NCBI RefSeq assembly: GCF_900109095.1
Contig: NZ_FNYZ01000019.1
Coordinates: 44,838-108,837 of the forward strand
Direction: 5' to 3'
Length of the DNA stretch: 64,000 nucleotides
DNA from: Sphingobium sp. AP50
GTDB taxonomy: Bacteria > Pseudomonadota > Alphaproteobacteria > Sphingomonadales > Sphingomonadaceae
Shown here: piece by piece, positions 1 through 9,092 of the stretch
How positions within the stretch are numbered: the first letter of the stretch is position 1
How the letters are laid out: every line of letters starts with the position of its first letter
Position numbers and translations under genes: made by a program
The notes under the pieces: generated by a model
The model's database searches: none
What the model was told of the DNA's origin: nothing
What the model saw: the letters and a program-made list of their open reading frames with translations, nothing else

Positions 1-1
1 T

Positions 2-796
2 CCGCTCCTCGCCTTGCCCTTCTTCCTCGCCAGCGCGGCGCTGCTATGCGTCACCTATTTTCGTAAGGTCGCCAAGTTCGATCCCGCCACCGCCTATTTC
101 GCCGGCATGCCCGGTGGCATTGCCGAAATGGTGGTGATGGGCGCGGAGCGGGGCGCGGACGAACGCACGATCGGCCTCATTCACGGCGCGCGCATTTTCC
201 TCGTCGTTTTCATCCTGCCCTTCCTCATCCGGCTGGATCATGGCCCGGTCGCCATCGCGTCGAGGGCGGCCGTCACCGGCGAGGTGGTGGCGGACTGGTC
301 GCTCCTGCTATGGGCAGGGGGCTGCGTGGCGTTGGGCCTGTTTCTGGGGAAGCTGCTGCGCCTGCCTGCCTGGCATCTGGTCGGACCACTTGCCGTCAGC
401 GCGGTCGTGCATATGAGCGGCCTTGCCGATTTCCGCATCCCCGGCTGGGCGCTCGCCGCCGCGCAGGTCGGCCTTGGCGCGACCATCGGCTGTCGCTTCG
501 TCGGCCTGACATTGAAGGCTTTGCTGCGTACATTGGCGCTGGCGGCGGGATCGACCCTGATCCTGCTGGCCGTCACCTTTGCCTGGGCGGCGGCCATTGG
601 TGCGTTGACCGGCCTTGATCCGGTGCTGCTGACGCTGGCCTATTCACCTGGCGGCCTTGCCGAAATGAGCATGGTGGCGCTCAGCCTGTCGCTGGAGCCG
701 GGGGTGGTGATCATCCATCATCTGACCCGCGTGGTGCTGGTTCTGATCGCGGCGCCGCTGGGTTTCAGGACGATGGCTCGCCGGGACATCGACTGA
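2..796 (+). CDS. AbrB-family membrane protein (partial, 5' end cut)
   Basis: The reading frame is open from the window edge, so the N-terminus is missing. What remains (about 264 residues) is a polytopic inner-membrane protein with repeated Gly/Ala/Leu-rich hydrophobic segments. It contains two copies of a Y-x-P/G-G-x-A-E-M motif (YFAGMPGGIAEMVVMG near the start, YSPGGLAEMSMVAL near the end), which is the internal duplication of the AbrB/YbaN-type putative transporter family (Pfam AbrB, often misnamed ammonia monooxygenase). Family members have about 350 residues, so roughly the first quarter lies outside the window. The transported substrate of this family is not established. It ends in a strong terminator shared with the convergent terC gene. 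Confidence 0.75.
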   Translation, partial: PLLALPFFLASAALLCVTYFRKVAKFDPATAYFAGMPGGIAEMVVMGAERGADERTIGLIHGARIFLVVFILPFLIRLDHGPVAIASRAAVTGEVVADWSLLLWAGGCVALGLFLGKLLRLPAWHLVGPLAVSAVVHMSGLADFRIPGWALAAAQVGLGATIGCRFVGLTLKALLRTLALAAGSTLILLAVTFAWAAAIGALTGLDPVLLTLAYSPGGLAEMSMVALSLSLEPGVVIIHHLTRVVLVLIAAPLGFRTMARRDID

Positions 797-806
797 CACA
801 AAAAAA

Positions 807-844
807 GGGCGGCTGATCCGATCGAACCGGATCAGCCGCCCTTT
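807..844. terminator. Bidirectional intrinsic terminator
   Basis: A perfect 14-bp inverted repeat (GGGCGGCTGATCCG and its complement) with a 7-nt loop is flanked by A-rich sequence on the left and T-rich sequence on the right. It can therefore stop transcription from both the AbrB-type gene and terC. Confidence 0.9.
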
Positions 845-855
845 CTATATCATGT

Positions 856-1509
856 TTAGAACAGCGTGATCAGGCCCGTCACCGGATCGATCGCGCCTTC
901 ATAGATCATCTTGCCCGCAACATAGAGGATCACCAGCAGGCCGAAATAGGCGATTGCGCGATAGCGTTCGATCACGCGGGCCAGCAGGTTCGCGGCAATA
1001 CCCATCAGGGCGACCGACAGGACCAGCCCGACGATCAGGATGCCGGGATGTTCGCGCGCTGCGCCGGCTACCGCCAGCACATTGTCCAGGCTCATCGACA
1101 CGTCGGCAATCGCCACCGCCCAAGCCGCTTGCGCAAAGCCCTTGGGCGCAGCCTTTCCGGCGATATCCTCGCCATCTTCGGCTTCACCGCCCGACCGCAA
1201 TTCACGCCACATCTTCCATGCGACCCAGACCAGCAGCAGGCCACCGGCAAAGACCAGCCCGACCAGTTGCATCAGTTCCGTGACGACCAGAGCAAAAGCG
1301 ATCCGCAGGATCAGCGCGGCGATGACGCCGATCGCGATCACCTTGCGCCGCGATGCGGCAGGCAGGCCAGCGGCCAGCGCACCGACGACGATGGCATTGT
1401 CCGCCGCCAGCATGATGTCGATCAGCACGACCTGACCGAAAGCGGCCAGCGCGGATGGAGAGCCGAGATTGGAAAAATCGGCCACGATATGGGTCCAGAT
1501 GTCGTTCAT
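856..1509 (-). CDS. TerC family integral membrane protein
   Basis: A 217-residue protein with about seven membrane segments. The TerC signature is visible twice: LIDIMLAADNAIVVG in the first third and IADVSMSLDNVLAVAG in the middle, each with the acidic D-N pair thought to bind metal. TerC proteins of this group (YjbE/YkoY/Alx relatives) export or handle Mn2+. The frame stays open for another 111 codons upstream, but ATG at 1509 is preferred: the upstream part has no TerC similarity, and it coincides with a probable manganese riboswitch. Regulation by Mn2+ is therefore likely. Confidence 0.88.
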   Translation of the reverse strand: MNDIWTHIVADFSNLGSPSALAAFGQVVLIDIMLAADNAIVVGALAAGLPAASRRKVIAIGVIAALILRIAFALVVTELMQLVGLVFAGGLLLVWVAWKMWRELRSGGEAEDGEDIAGKAAPKGFAQAAWAVAIADVSMSLDNVLAVAGAAREHPGILIVGLVLSVALMGIAANLLARVIERYRAIAYFGLLVILYVAGKMIYEGAIDPVTGLITLF

Positions 1510-1650
1510 AAATCCTCTCGCCGTTCGCAGGGCGGGTCTGGACGCTGCCGACGCATCGAACGGCCTGTGGCGCACGGGCGTCGCGGTCCCTGCGGCATCG
1601 ACCACATGGATGACGGCCCGGTTAGAGAGGGAAGCTGTCATCAACCTTTC
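1510..1650 (-). promoter_or_regulatory. Probable yybP-ykoY (manganese) riboswitch upstream of terC
   Basis: Read on the minus strand, the leader begins with AAAGGTTGATGACAGC. It continues with an internal GGGCCGTCATCCATGTGG, resembling the conserved GGxCCGUCAxxAxC core, and closes with ACGGCGAGAGGATTT, resembling the 3' GCAAGACCUUU closing strand. The first and last segments can pair to form P1. TerC/Alx/YkoY genes are the classic targets of this class. The match is by eye and some core positions deviate. Confidence 0.55.
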
Positions 1651-1741
1651 AGCCCGAAGAGGTGGCTGAACAGGGATGAGGGAAGGGCGGGCAGGCGGCA
1701 TGGATATCCACGCCGCCTGCCGAATAATCAGAATGTAACGA

Positions 1742-3400
1742 TTATTTCCGCTGCGCTTCACTCGCGTCGCGGGTGGCGCGGAATTCGCTGTCTGCCGACC
1801 AGTTGGGCCAGACATGGCTGTCGGCGACGCGGCGACCGACATTGTAGAGCAGGGTCATGTCACCCTGCCAGCTGCTGGTGTCCCAGCTGGCATCATATTC
1901 GTCGGCTGGCTGGTGATAGCGATCGCGGGTGTAGATATCGCCCAGTTCCTTGCCGCGCGCCGCGCCGCCATTCACCAGTTCGCGCCCCGGATTGAAGGAG
2001 ATTGCGGGCACGCCGCGCTTGGCCATGGAAAAATGGTCCGAACGATAGAAGCTGCCCGCTTCCGGCCGCGCGTCAGGCGTATAATGGCGGCCCAGCTTCT
2101 CGCCTTCCTCGGTCAGCAGGTCCAGCATGCCCAGCTTGGCCGAACCCGAAATGCTGAAATTGGTGGTCTTTTCGATACCCAGCGGCCCATCCATATTGAT
2201 GACGCCGGCCGTCGTCGCCAGCGGCCGCAACGGGCTGTCGGCATAATATTCGGACCCCAGAAGGCCTTTTTCCTCTGCCGTTACCGCCAGAAACAGCACG
2301 GTCCGTTCGGGCTTCGGCCCCTTGGCATAGGCGCGCGCCAGCTCCAGCAGCGCCGCCGTGCCCGACGCATTGTCGCGCGCGCCATTATAGATGGTGTCGC
2401 CCTTTGCATCGGGCGCGCCGATGCCCAGATGATCCCAATGCGCCGAATAGATCACGGTCTCGTTCGGATATTTGCTGCCCTGCACCAGCCCGGCCACATT
2501 GTGCGAGGTGATGATTTCCGACTTCACCGCATAGTCGGCGCTCATCGTCGCCTTCAGCGGGATGGGCTGGAAGTCCTTCTTCCGCGCCGCTGCCTTGGCA
2601 GCGTCGAAATCGATGCCCGAGGCTGCGAACAGCCTGGCGGCCAGATCCTTCTGCACCCATCCTTCCATCTGCGTGTGCGCGGACTTCGGATCGGTGCGGA
2701 CGATGTCGAACATGGTGTTGGTGTTGCTGTTCTTGACCGTCGCCCAGCCATAGGAGGCCGGCTCGCTTTCATGCACCACCAGCACGCCGGCCGCGCCCTG
2801 TCGCGCGGCTTCCTCATATTTATAGGTCCAGCGGCCATAATAGGTCATCAGCTCGCCGCCGAAATCGCCTTCGCCGCCTTCGAAGTCGGGGTCGTTGACC
2901 AGCACGACCATGATCTTGCCCTTGAGGTCCACGCCCTTGAAATCGTCCCAGCCGCGCTCGGGCGCCTTCACGCCATAGCCGACGAAGACCAGCGGCAGAT
3001 CGGCGAACTTGACCGAGGACTGGCCGGTTTCGGCTGCGCGGATCGCAACCTCACCGCCCTGCGTCAGCGCCTGTGCCGTGCCGCCGATCGTCATCGACAG
3101 GGTCGGGGTGCCGCTGATGTTCGACATGCGCAGCGGCACGTCCTGGAACCATGTGCCCTTCTGCCCCGCAGGCTTCAGGCCCGCCGCCTTCATCTGTCCG
3201 GCGACATAGTCGATGGTCTTGGTTTCGGCGCGGGTGGCCGGGCCGCGACCCTCAAATTCGTCGCTCGACAGCGTCTTTATGTCGTTGCTGATCCGCGCGA
3301 CGTCGAAGGACGGTGCCGATCCCGCAGCGATGGCCATGGCGGACGTGGAAAGCAGCCCGGCAACCGCCAGGAACGACAGGGATTTGAAAGGGGGCAACAT
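1742..3400 (-). CDS. M28 family zinc aminopeptidase with PA domain, exported
   Basis: A 552-residue protein that starts with a Sec signal peptide ending near AMAIAAGS. A protease-associated (PA) insert (VGYGVKAPERGWDDFKG to LVVHES) is followed by the M28 catalytic core. Zinc and catalytic residues are recognisable: H in SAHWDHLG, D in GARDNASGTAALLELA, the E-E pair in AVTAEEKGLLGSEYY, D in NMDGP and H in YRSDHFSMA. It should remove N-terminal residues from peptides in the periplasm. It is followed by no further gene on its strand. The upstream gene (CapA-like) ends 47 bp before its start, so the two may be co-transcribed. Confidence 0.9.
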   Translation of the reverse strand: MLPPFKSLSFLAVAGLLSTSAMAIAAGSAPSFDVARISNDIKTLSSDEFEGRGPATRAETKTIDYVAGQMKAAGLKPAGQKGTWFQDVPLRMSNISGTPTLSMTIGGTAQALTQGGEVAIRAAETGQSSVKFADLPLVFVGYGVKAPERGWDDFKGVDLKGKIMVVLVNDPDFEGGEGDFGGELMTYYGRWTYKYEEAARQGAAGVLVVHESEPASYGWATVKNSNTNTMFDIVRTDPKSAHTQMEGWVQKDLAARLFAASGIDFDAAKAAARKKDFQPIPLKATMSADYAVKSEIITSHNVAGLVQGSKYPNETVIYSAHWDHLGIGAPDAKGDTIYNGARDNASGTAALLELARAYAKGPKPERTVLFLAVTAEEKGLLGSEYYADSPLRPLATTAGVINMDGPLGIEKTTNFSISGSAKLGMLDLLTEEGEKLGRHYTPDARPEAGSFYRSDHFSMAKRGVPAISFNPGRELVNGGAARGKELGDIYTRDRYHQPADEYDASWDTSSWQGDMTLLYNVGRRVADSHVWPNWSADSEFRATRDASEAQRK

Positions 3401-3447
3401 GGTCAGGATACTCCTCGGCCGCGGCGCGGCTGATGACGATAGGGGGA

Positions 3448-4872
3448 TCAGTTCGATCCGCTGACGCGGATAATGCCGATCCCGCGCGCGATGTCGATAT
3501 GCGTTCCAAAGGGTTGCGACAGGCGCTGCAACCGGGCGAGGATACGCGCGCCAACCGTTGCGTCCGCCAGATGCGGCACACCGCGTCCCGCGCCCGTCGC
3601 GTTGACGCCCAGATCCACGGGATAGAGGCGGATCTCGCTGAGCTTGCCATCCTTATACTGGCTGACCGCGATCACCGTTTCATAGAGGTTGGGATCGCCA
3701 AATTCCTTCGCCCCGCGCGCCTGAAGCAGTTCCGGCGCAGTCACGCTGCCCGGCGTGATGCCGAACTGGTCGTACATATCGGCCGGCAGGTCATCGAGGC
3801 TATTGTTCATCATCGCGAAGTTGCCGAGCGAATAGAAGATCGGCTTGCCCTTGTAGATTTCGATGCCGCGCAACTGGTGCGGACCATGGCCGACATAGAC
3901 GTCCGCCCCGGCATCAATTGCCTGATGCGCCAGCGTCGGCGCGAAATTGGCGGGCGTCTGGAAGGCATTGCCCGGTTCATGATTGTGCAGCGAGAAGACG
4001 GTGAAATTGCCATTCTGATGGGCCTGACGCACGGCCAGCAGATTGGCGTTCACATCCTTGGCGTTCAGATCATATTCGATCGTCATCGGCGTGGCGGGGG
4101 TGGCGGTCGCGCGATATTCGCGGCCCTTCATCTTGACCGGCGCGCCGGCCTTGGTCCCGGCGAGACGGGCGATGGTCGCCAGATCGGCGTCGGACACCAG
4201 TCCGATTTCCGTGCTGCGGATTGCATTGGCGCCGCCGCGTCCCGGCACCTGACCCAACGGGTCGGAGGCGGGCGACATCGGCGTGAAGCTCGTGGTGGCG
4301 GAAATCAGCCCGACACGGCCATGCGGCCCATCGAAATAAGCGGGCGCCCGCGCCGCCGTCATGCTGCGGCCGGTGCCGGCATGGACCAGATGCGCATCAT
4401 CCAGCAGGTCCAGCGTGTCATACAGACCCTCGACGCCCCAGTCGGTGGCGTGGTTGTTGGCATGGCCGACGATATCGACGCCCATCTTGGCGACGTCGCC
4501 CGGTACGGCGGGATCAGCCAGCATCCAGGTGCCGCCCGATTCCGCCTGCGGTGATCCCTTGAAGGTCTTGAGGTCGAGCGCGGTCGTCTCGAAATTGGCG
4601 AAGGTCACGTCCGCACCGCGCAGAATGGCCAGCATGTCGGGCGACTGCTTCTCGATCGTCGCCAGCATCGGGCGCAGATAGATGAGGTCGCCGACCGCTG
4701 CGAAGCTGAACTCACCCGCGATCGGGGTGCTCGGCACGGTTGCCGTAGTCAGCTTGCCACCGCTCTCCTCTTCCTCCGCATGGGACGGGAGGGCGGCGGT
4801 CATCATCAGGGCGGCGCCCGCGAGAGACAGGCTGCGCAGCGCCTTGCAGCGGAATGAAATGGGCAACGGCAT
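3448..4872 (-). CDS. CapA family metallophosphatase-like protein, exported
   Basis: A 474-residue protein with a signal peptide (LRSLSLAGAALMMTAALPSHAE). The CapA/PgsA fold is shown by AAVGDLIYLRP at the start, NFETTALDL, VGHANNHATDWG, TSFTPMSP, FSLHNHEPG and VYVGHGPHQLRGIEIYKGKPIFYSLGNF. These are the metal-binding D, N, H and H-x-H-type motifs of the family. CapA homologues occur in poly-gamma-glutamate systems, but most stand-alone copies have no known substrate, and no capB/capC gene is nearby. ATG 4872 is preferred over the 25-codon longer ORF because it puts the signal peptide at the N-terminus. Confidence 0.82.
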   Translation of the reverse strand: MPLPISFRCKALRSLSLAGAALMMTAALPSHAEEEESGGKLTTATVPSTPIAGEFSFAAVGDLIYLRPMLATIEKQSPDMLAILRGADVTFANFETTALDLKTFKGSPQAESGGTWMLADPAVPGDVAKMGVDIVGHANNHATDWGVEGLYDTLDLLDDAHLVHAGTGRSMTAARAPAYFDGPHGRVGLISATTSFTPMSPASDPLGQVPGRGGANAIRSTEIGLVSDADLATIARLAGTKAGAPVKMKGREYRATATPATPMTIEYDLNAKDVNANLLAVRQAHQNGNFTVFSLHNHEPGNAFQTPANFAPTLAHQAIDAGADVYVGHGPHQLRGIEIYKGKPIFYSLGNFAMMNNSLDDLPADMYDQFGITPGSVTAPELLQARGAKEFGDPNLYETVIAVSQYKDGKLSEIRLYPVDLGVNATGAGRGVPHLADATVGARILARLQRLSQPFGTHIDIARGIGIIRVSGSN

Positions 4873-4974
4873 GGAATTTCCCCTTGGCTCCGGCCGGGAT
4901 CGGCTTTGCCATGGGGATAGCCGCCGCGGCTGACATGAACCTGTCACAGAGGCGATTGCCCGCCCGGTGGCGCG

Positions 4975-6471
4975 TCAGGCGATGTCGGACCTGAAACGGA
5001 CGATAGCGCACAGCCCCTTGCCCGACCGCCCGTCCTCAAGGCTGATCGTCGCGCCCATCCGCTCGGCAATGGCGCGGGCGATCGGCAGGCCCAGCCCCGT
5101 TCCTGCAGGCGCCTTGCGATTGGGGATGCGATAGAAACGCTCCCACACCTTTTCCCGATCGGCTGCCGAAATGCCGGGGCCGTCATCGTCGATTGCGACG
5201 ATGGCACCTTCTTCATCGCGATCGACATGGACGGACACGCTGCCACCCGGCCGATTATAGCGGATCGCATTGTCGAGCAGATTGCCGATCAGTTCGGCCG
5301 CCAGTGTTGGCTGGCCCACCGCCATGACCGGGCCTTCCACGCTCTTGTCATAGCCGATGTCGATGTCGGCCGGCGCCTGCGCCGCCCGCTCTCCGGTGAC
5401 GGTGGCGGCCACTTCCGCCAGATCGAAGGGCCGCAATTGCGTGCCGATCTGATCCTCGCTGCGGGCGAGGGCAATCAACTGGCGCAACAATTGCTCCAGC
5501 GAATCGATGGCATGCGGAATGTCCTGCAAGGCCGCCTTGCCCTGCGGCGATGTCGGACCGTACCGGTCCAGCACGTCCAGTTGCACCCGCGCGACGGCCA
5601 GCGGCGTGCGCATCTGGTGCGATGCATTGGACGTAAACTGGCGCAGGGACTCGGTCGCCCTTTCCAACCGCGCCATCAACCCGTTGAAGGCCGCGACGAA
5701 AGGCTGCATCTCGACCGGCCCGGTTTCTGGTGTTTCCAGCCGGAACGTCGCTGGCGCATCACGTCGTGCCATATCGACCTGCTGGGTGAGATCCACCAGC
5801 GGGCGCAACCCCCATTCGATCGCCCACCAGAAGAGCATGCCGGTCAGGATCAGGGCGGCCAGCCCCGCCAGCACCACCTGTTGCAGGAAGGTGCGTTCAT
5901 AGGCGGCACGATCGTCCATATAGTCGGCGACCTGAATCGCGATCAGCTCCGTGTCGCCCTGTGCCCGGCGAATTTCGGTGGCGATCCGCGCCGGTTTACC
6001 ATGCAGCGTACCGCTGCGCAGATAAGCCGCCTGCGTTACCTGCCGGGCATCGGCCGGGTCCAGATAGCCGCGCACCATGCGGTTCTCGCGATAGGCGTTG
6101 ACGAAAGTGGTGGGCTTGTGCCGGTCGAGCATGCCATCCCATGTCGCGCTATAATCAGCGGGTGGAAGCAGGGCAGGGTCGCCAGCGATCAGGGTCTGCC
6201 CGCGATAGACGCTGTAGAGCACGACTGGCCGCGCGCGCCGCCGCAGCAGGTGGATCACCAGCGGCACCAGCCGCTCCCGGTCGGCCGCCGGGTTGTTGTA
6301 AGCCAGACTCAATGTCCGTACCGATCCGATCAGCACCCGGTCGACCGTATTGGCTTCGGTATCATGCGTGACCAGCGCCGTGATGACGCAGAACAGCAGC
6401 ACCAGCGCCGCCAGCGGCATCAACACCGCGCCGGTCAGGCGCAGCCGGAGAGAATGGGGAGACTGGCGCAT
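4975..6471 (-). CDS. Sensor histidine kinase (TctE/QseC-like)
   Basis: A 498-residue inner-membrane kinase. An N-terminal membrane segment (LTGAVLMPLAALVLLFCVITAL) and a second one near residues 200-220 bracket a periplasmic sensor domain of the 2CSK_N type. HAMP-like sequence follows, then the HisKA box with the phospho-accepting His in SNASHQMRTPLAVARVQ. The ATPase domain shows N (GNLLDNAIRYN), G1 (AIDDDGPGIS) and G2 (GTGLGLPIARAIAERMG) boxes. It lies 10 bp downstream of its cognate response regulator in one operon. The signal is unknown; TctE relatives respond to carboxylates. Confidence 0.9.
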   Translation of the reverse strand: MRQSPHSLRLRLTGAVLMPLAALVLLFCVITALVTHDTEANTVDRVLIGSVRTLSLAYNNPAADRERLVPLVIHLLRRRARPVVLYSVYRGQTLIAGDPALLPPADYSATWDGMLDRHKPTTFVNAYRENRMVRGYLDPADARQVTQAAYLRSGTLHGKPARIATEIRRAQGDTELIAIQVADYMDDRAAYERTFLQQVVLAGLAALILTGMLFWWAIEWGLRPLVDLTQQVDMARRDAPATFRLETPETGPVEMQPFVAAFNGLMARLERATESLRQFTSNASHQMRTPLAVARVQLDVLDRYGPTSPQGKAALQDIPHAIDSLEQLLRQLIALARSEDQIGTQLRPFDLAEVAATVTGERAAQAPADIDIGYDKSVEGPVMAVGQPTLAAELIGNLLDNAIRYNRPGGSVSVHVDRDEEGAIVAIDDDGPGISAADREKVWERFYRIPNRKAPAGTGLGLPIARAIAERMGATISLEDGRSGKGLCAIVRFRSDIA

Positions 6472-6481
6472 TAAGGGATCG

Positions 6482-7147
6482 TCAGGCCGCTTCGATCATA
6501 TAGCCAAGGCCACGGATCGTGCGGATCGCCGGGCCGGACGGCTGCAATTTCTTGCGCAGGCGGCCGACATAGACTTCCAGCGCATTGGGCGTCACCGCAT
6601 CGTCGAAGTTGAAGATTTCGGCCGAAAGCCGTTCCTTGGCCACGACCTTGCCGGGCCGTCCCATCAACGTTTCCAGCACGGCCAGTTCGCGGCGGCGCAG
6701 GTCCAGTATCACATCGTCCAGATAGACCGTCCGGCTCGACCGGTCGAAGGTCAGCGCACCGATGCGCATCACCGGATCGGGCGATCCCTGACTGCGGCGG
6801 ACCAGCGCACGGATGCGCGATTCCAGTTCGCGCGGGTCGAAGGGCTTGGCCATATAATCGTCCGCACCCCGGTCCAGCCCGTTGATCCGGTCGTCGATCA
6901 TGTCGCGCGCCGTCAGGATCAGGATCGGCGTTGCCGCGCCGCGCGCGCGCAACTGGCTCAGCACGTCCAGCCCATCCATGTCCGGCAGGCCCAGGTCCAG
7001 CACGATCGCGCAATAGGGTTCCTGGCTGGCCAGCCGCAATGCATCCTCACCGCTGGTCAATATGTCGACGGCAAAGCCTGCCGCTTCCAGCGACGCGACC
7101 ATGCCGCGCGCCAGCCGCTCATCATCTTCCACCAGCAACAACCGCAT
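6482..7147 (-). CDS. OmpR/TctD-type response regulator
   Basis: A 221-residue two-domain regulator. The receiver domain (MRLLLVEDDERLARGM, phospho-Asp in IVLDLGLPDMDGLDVL, conserved T in ILILTARD and K in DYMAKPFDPREL) is followed by a winged-helix DNA-binding domain (LTFDRSSRTVYLDD to RTIRGLGYMIEA). ATG 7147 places the receiver at the N-terminus; the open frame upstream adds 21 residues with no domain content. It is the first gene of an operon with the sensor kinase and is divergent from the serine hydrolase gene, whose promoter lies in the shared 248-bp gap. Confidence 0.92.
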   Translation of the reverse strand: MRLLLVEDDERLARGMVASLEAAGFAVDILTSGEDALRLASQEPYCAIVLDLGLPDMDGLDVLSQLRARGAATPILILTARDMIDDRINGLDRGADDYMAKPFDPRELESRIRALVRRSQGSPDPVMRIGALTFDRSSRTVYLDDVILDLRRRELAVLETLMGRPGKVVAKERLSAEIFNFDDAVTPNALEVYVGRLRKKLQPSGPAIRTIRGLGYMIEAA

Positions 7148-7395
7148 ACCCGACTCCGTGACGCGGCATCCTCTCGAAAGCAGCAGGAAATTGCGCCGTG
7201 CATGACCCATTCCGACGCAAAAGGGAAGGTCGGGACTCGCTTGCTTGCCATAGATTGCGTGTAGTCGGCGTCTTTCCCGCTTGTGTCAGGTTCATGACAG
7301 CGACTCCGGTTAAGCCATGCTGCAACCGCGCCAAAGGCTGCGGACCGACAAGATCAGCGCTCGCCTTTCTTAGGCGCGCGCAAGGGGAATCAGAC

Positions 7396-9018
7396 ATGAC
7401 GATCAAGCTGCCTTCGCTTGCGGGGGCGTTCCTGTCCTTTTGCGTCGCCGGTACGGCCAGCGCCGCCGCGCCCGCTCCGGCCAATCCGGCCAGCATCGCC
7501 CGCGTAGACGCCCTGTTCGCGCGCTGGGCCAAGCCCGATGCTCCCGGTTGCGCCGTCGCCGTTTCGCGCGAAGGACAGGCGATCGCCACCCGTACCTATG
7601 GCATGGCCAGCCTGGAGCTGGGTGTGCCGATCAGCACCGATTCCATCTTCGAAGCCGGTTCCGATTCCAAACAGTTCACTGCCGCCGCCACGCTGATGCT
7701 GGCACGTGCGGGCAAGCTGTCGCTGGACGATGATATTCGCAAGTTCGTGCCGGAAATGCCCGATTACGGCACGCCGGTCACGATCCGCCACCTGCTGCAC
7801 CACACAAGCGGTCTGCGCGACTGGGGCTCGGTCGCTGCGATCGAAGGCTGGCCGCGCAACAGCCGCACCGCCGACAATCAGGATATGCTGAACATCGTCG
7901 CGCGCCAGAAGGAGCTGAACTTCGCGCCCGGCAGCCATTATCTGTACAGCAACACCAATTTCAATCTGCTGGCGATCATCGTCGCCCGCGTCAGCGGCCA
8001 GTCGCTCGCCGACTTCACTCAGGATCATATCTTCAAGCCACTGGGCATGACCCATACCCGCTGGCGCGATGATCATGCCGATGTCGTCGCGGGCCGCACC
8101 GGCGCCTATGAATTTGAAGATGGCGTCTATCGCAACGATCAGGTGATCGAGGATGCCTATGGCAATGGCGGCCTGCTGACCACGGTGGGCGATCTGGTGA
8201 AGTGGCAGGCGGCGCTCGATGCCGACACATTCGGCCCCGGCTTCACCGAGACGATGCAGACCCCCACCAAGCTGAATGATGGCACGCCGATCGCCTATGC
8301 GCTGGCGCTGGTGAACCTGGATCATCATGGCGTGCAGGAAGTCAGCCATTCGGGGTCGACCGGCGGCTATCGCGCATGGATGGCGCGCTATCCGCAGCAG
8401 AAGCTGGCCGTGTCGCTGCTCTGCAATACCGGCAATGCCGATACGCCGACGTTGGGTCGCGATGTCGCTGACATCTTCCTGCCGGCCTATAATGCCAAGC
8501 CCTATGCGCCCAAGGGCGCGCTGCCCTCGGGTGTCTATGCCGACGGCATGACCGGCTTCCCGGTCCGCTTCGACAGCGACGACAAGGGCAATCTGCGTGC
8601 CGATGGCAAGGTATTGAAGCCGGTCGGTCCGGGCCGCTGGGCCCAGCGCGAGGATATCTTCGCCTTCAGCAAGACCGGCCTGACGCTTGAACATCGGGAG
8701 GGCGAAAAGGTCGCCTATCGCAAGGTCGATGCCGTCACCGCTTTCGATCCCAAGCCCTATGTCGGCCGCTTCTGCGGGGTCGACACCTTCGCCTGCCTCA
8801 GCTTCCGGCAGGATGGCGACAAGCTGATCTATAGCGGCCCGCGCTGGTACAACCAGCCGCTGACGCCCGCTTATGCCGACGTCTTCACTGGCGAAGCGAT
8901 GCCGCAATCCTCGCGCATCACGGTCAAGTTCGAACGCGATGCCAATGGCGCCGTCACTGGCCTGCGCTTTGGCGAAGGCCGCGCCTACGACGTCGCCTTC
9001 CGCCGCGTCGCGGACTGA
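7396..9018 (+). CDS. Serine beta-lactamase-like hydrolase (class C/PBP4* fold), exported
   Basis: A 540-residue protein with a Sec signal peptide ending at GTASAAAPA. The catalytic motifs of the beta-lactamase/esterase family are complete: S-x-x-K in EAGSDSKQFTAAATLM, Y-x-N in YLYSNTNFNLLA and H-S-G in VSHSGSTGGYR. About 170 C-terminal residues form a beta-rich extension like that of D-aminopeptidases and Pab87-type peptidases, so a D-amino-acid peptidase or esterase is more likely than a true beta-lactamase. A TonB receptor follows 74 bp downstream on the same strand, and a DSD1-type enzyme lies beyond it. A joint role in using D-amino-acid peptides is possible but is inference. Confidence 0.85.
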   Translation: MTIKLPSLAGAFLSFCVAGTASAAAPAPANPASIARVDALFARWAKPDAPGCAVAVSREGQAIATRTYGMASLELGVPISTDSIFEAGSDSKQFTAAATLMLARAGKLSLDDDIRKFVPEMPDYGTPVTIRHLLHHTSGLRDWGSVAAIEGWPRNSRTADNQDMLNIVARQKELNFAPGSHYLYSNTNFNLLAIIVARVSGQSLADFTQDHIFKPLGMTHTRWRDDHADVVAGRTGAYEFEDGVYRNDQVIEDAYGNGGLLTTVGDLVKWQAALDADTFGPGFTETMQTPTKLNDGTPIAYALALVNLDHHGVQEVSHSGSTGGYRAWMARYPQQKLAVSLLCNTGNADTPTLGRDVADIFLPAYNAKPYAPKGALPSGVYADGMTGFPVRFDSDDKGNLRADGKVLKPVGPGRWAQREDIFAFSKTGLTLEHREGEKVAYRKVDAVTAFDPKPYVGRFCGVDTFACLSFRQDGDKLIYSGPRWYNQPLTPAYADVFTGEAMPQSSRITVKFERDANGAVTGLRFGEGRAYDVAFRRVAD

Positions 9019-9092
9019 TTTTTCAGGACATTACACAAGAGCCGCTCGGGTCGCGGCCATAATCAAAGCAAGAGCATAAGGGGACTATCAAG

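Noticed and set aside
1735..1746. GTAACGATTATT near the M28 peptidase end as an eighth box-A site
   Set aside because: Only half of the palindrome is conserved and no promoter or start lies nearby.
1510..1842. N-terminal extension of TerC to 1842
   Set aside because: The added residues are not TerC-like and overlap the leader with riboswitch features; ATG 1509 gives a normal-length protein.
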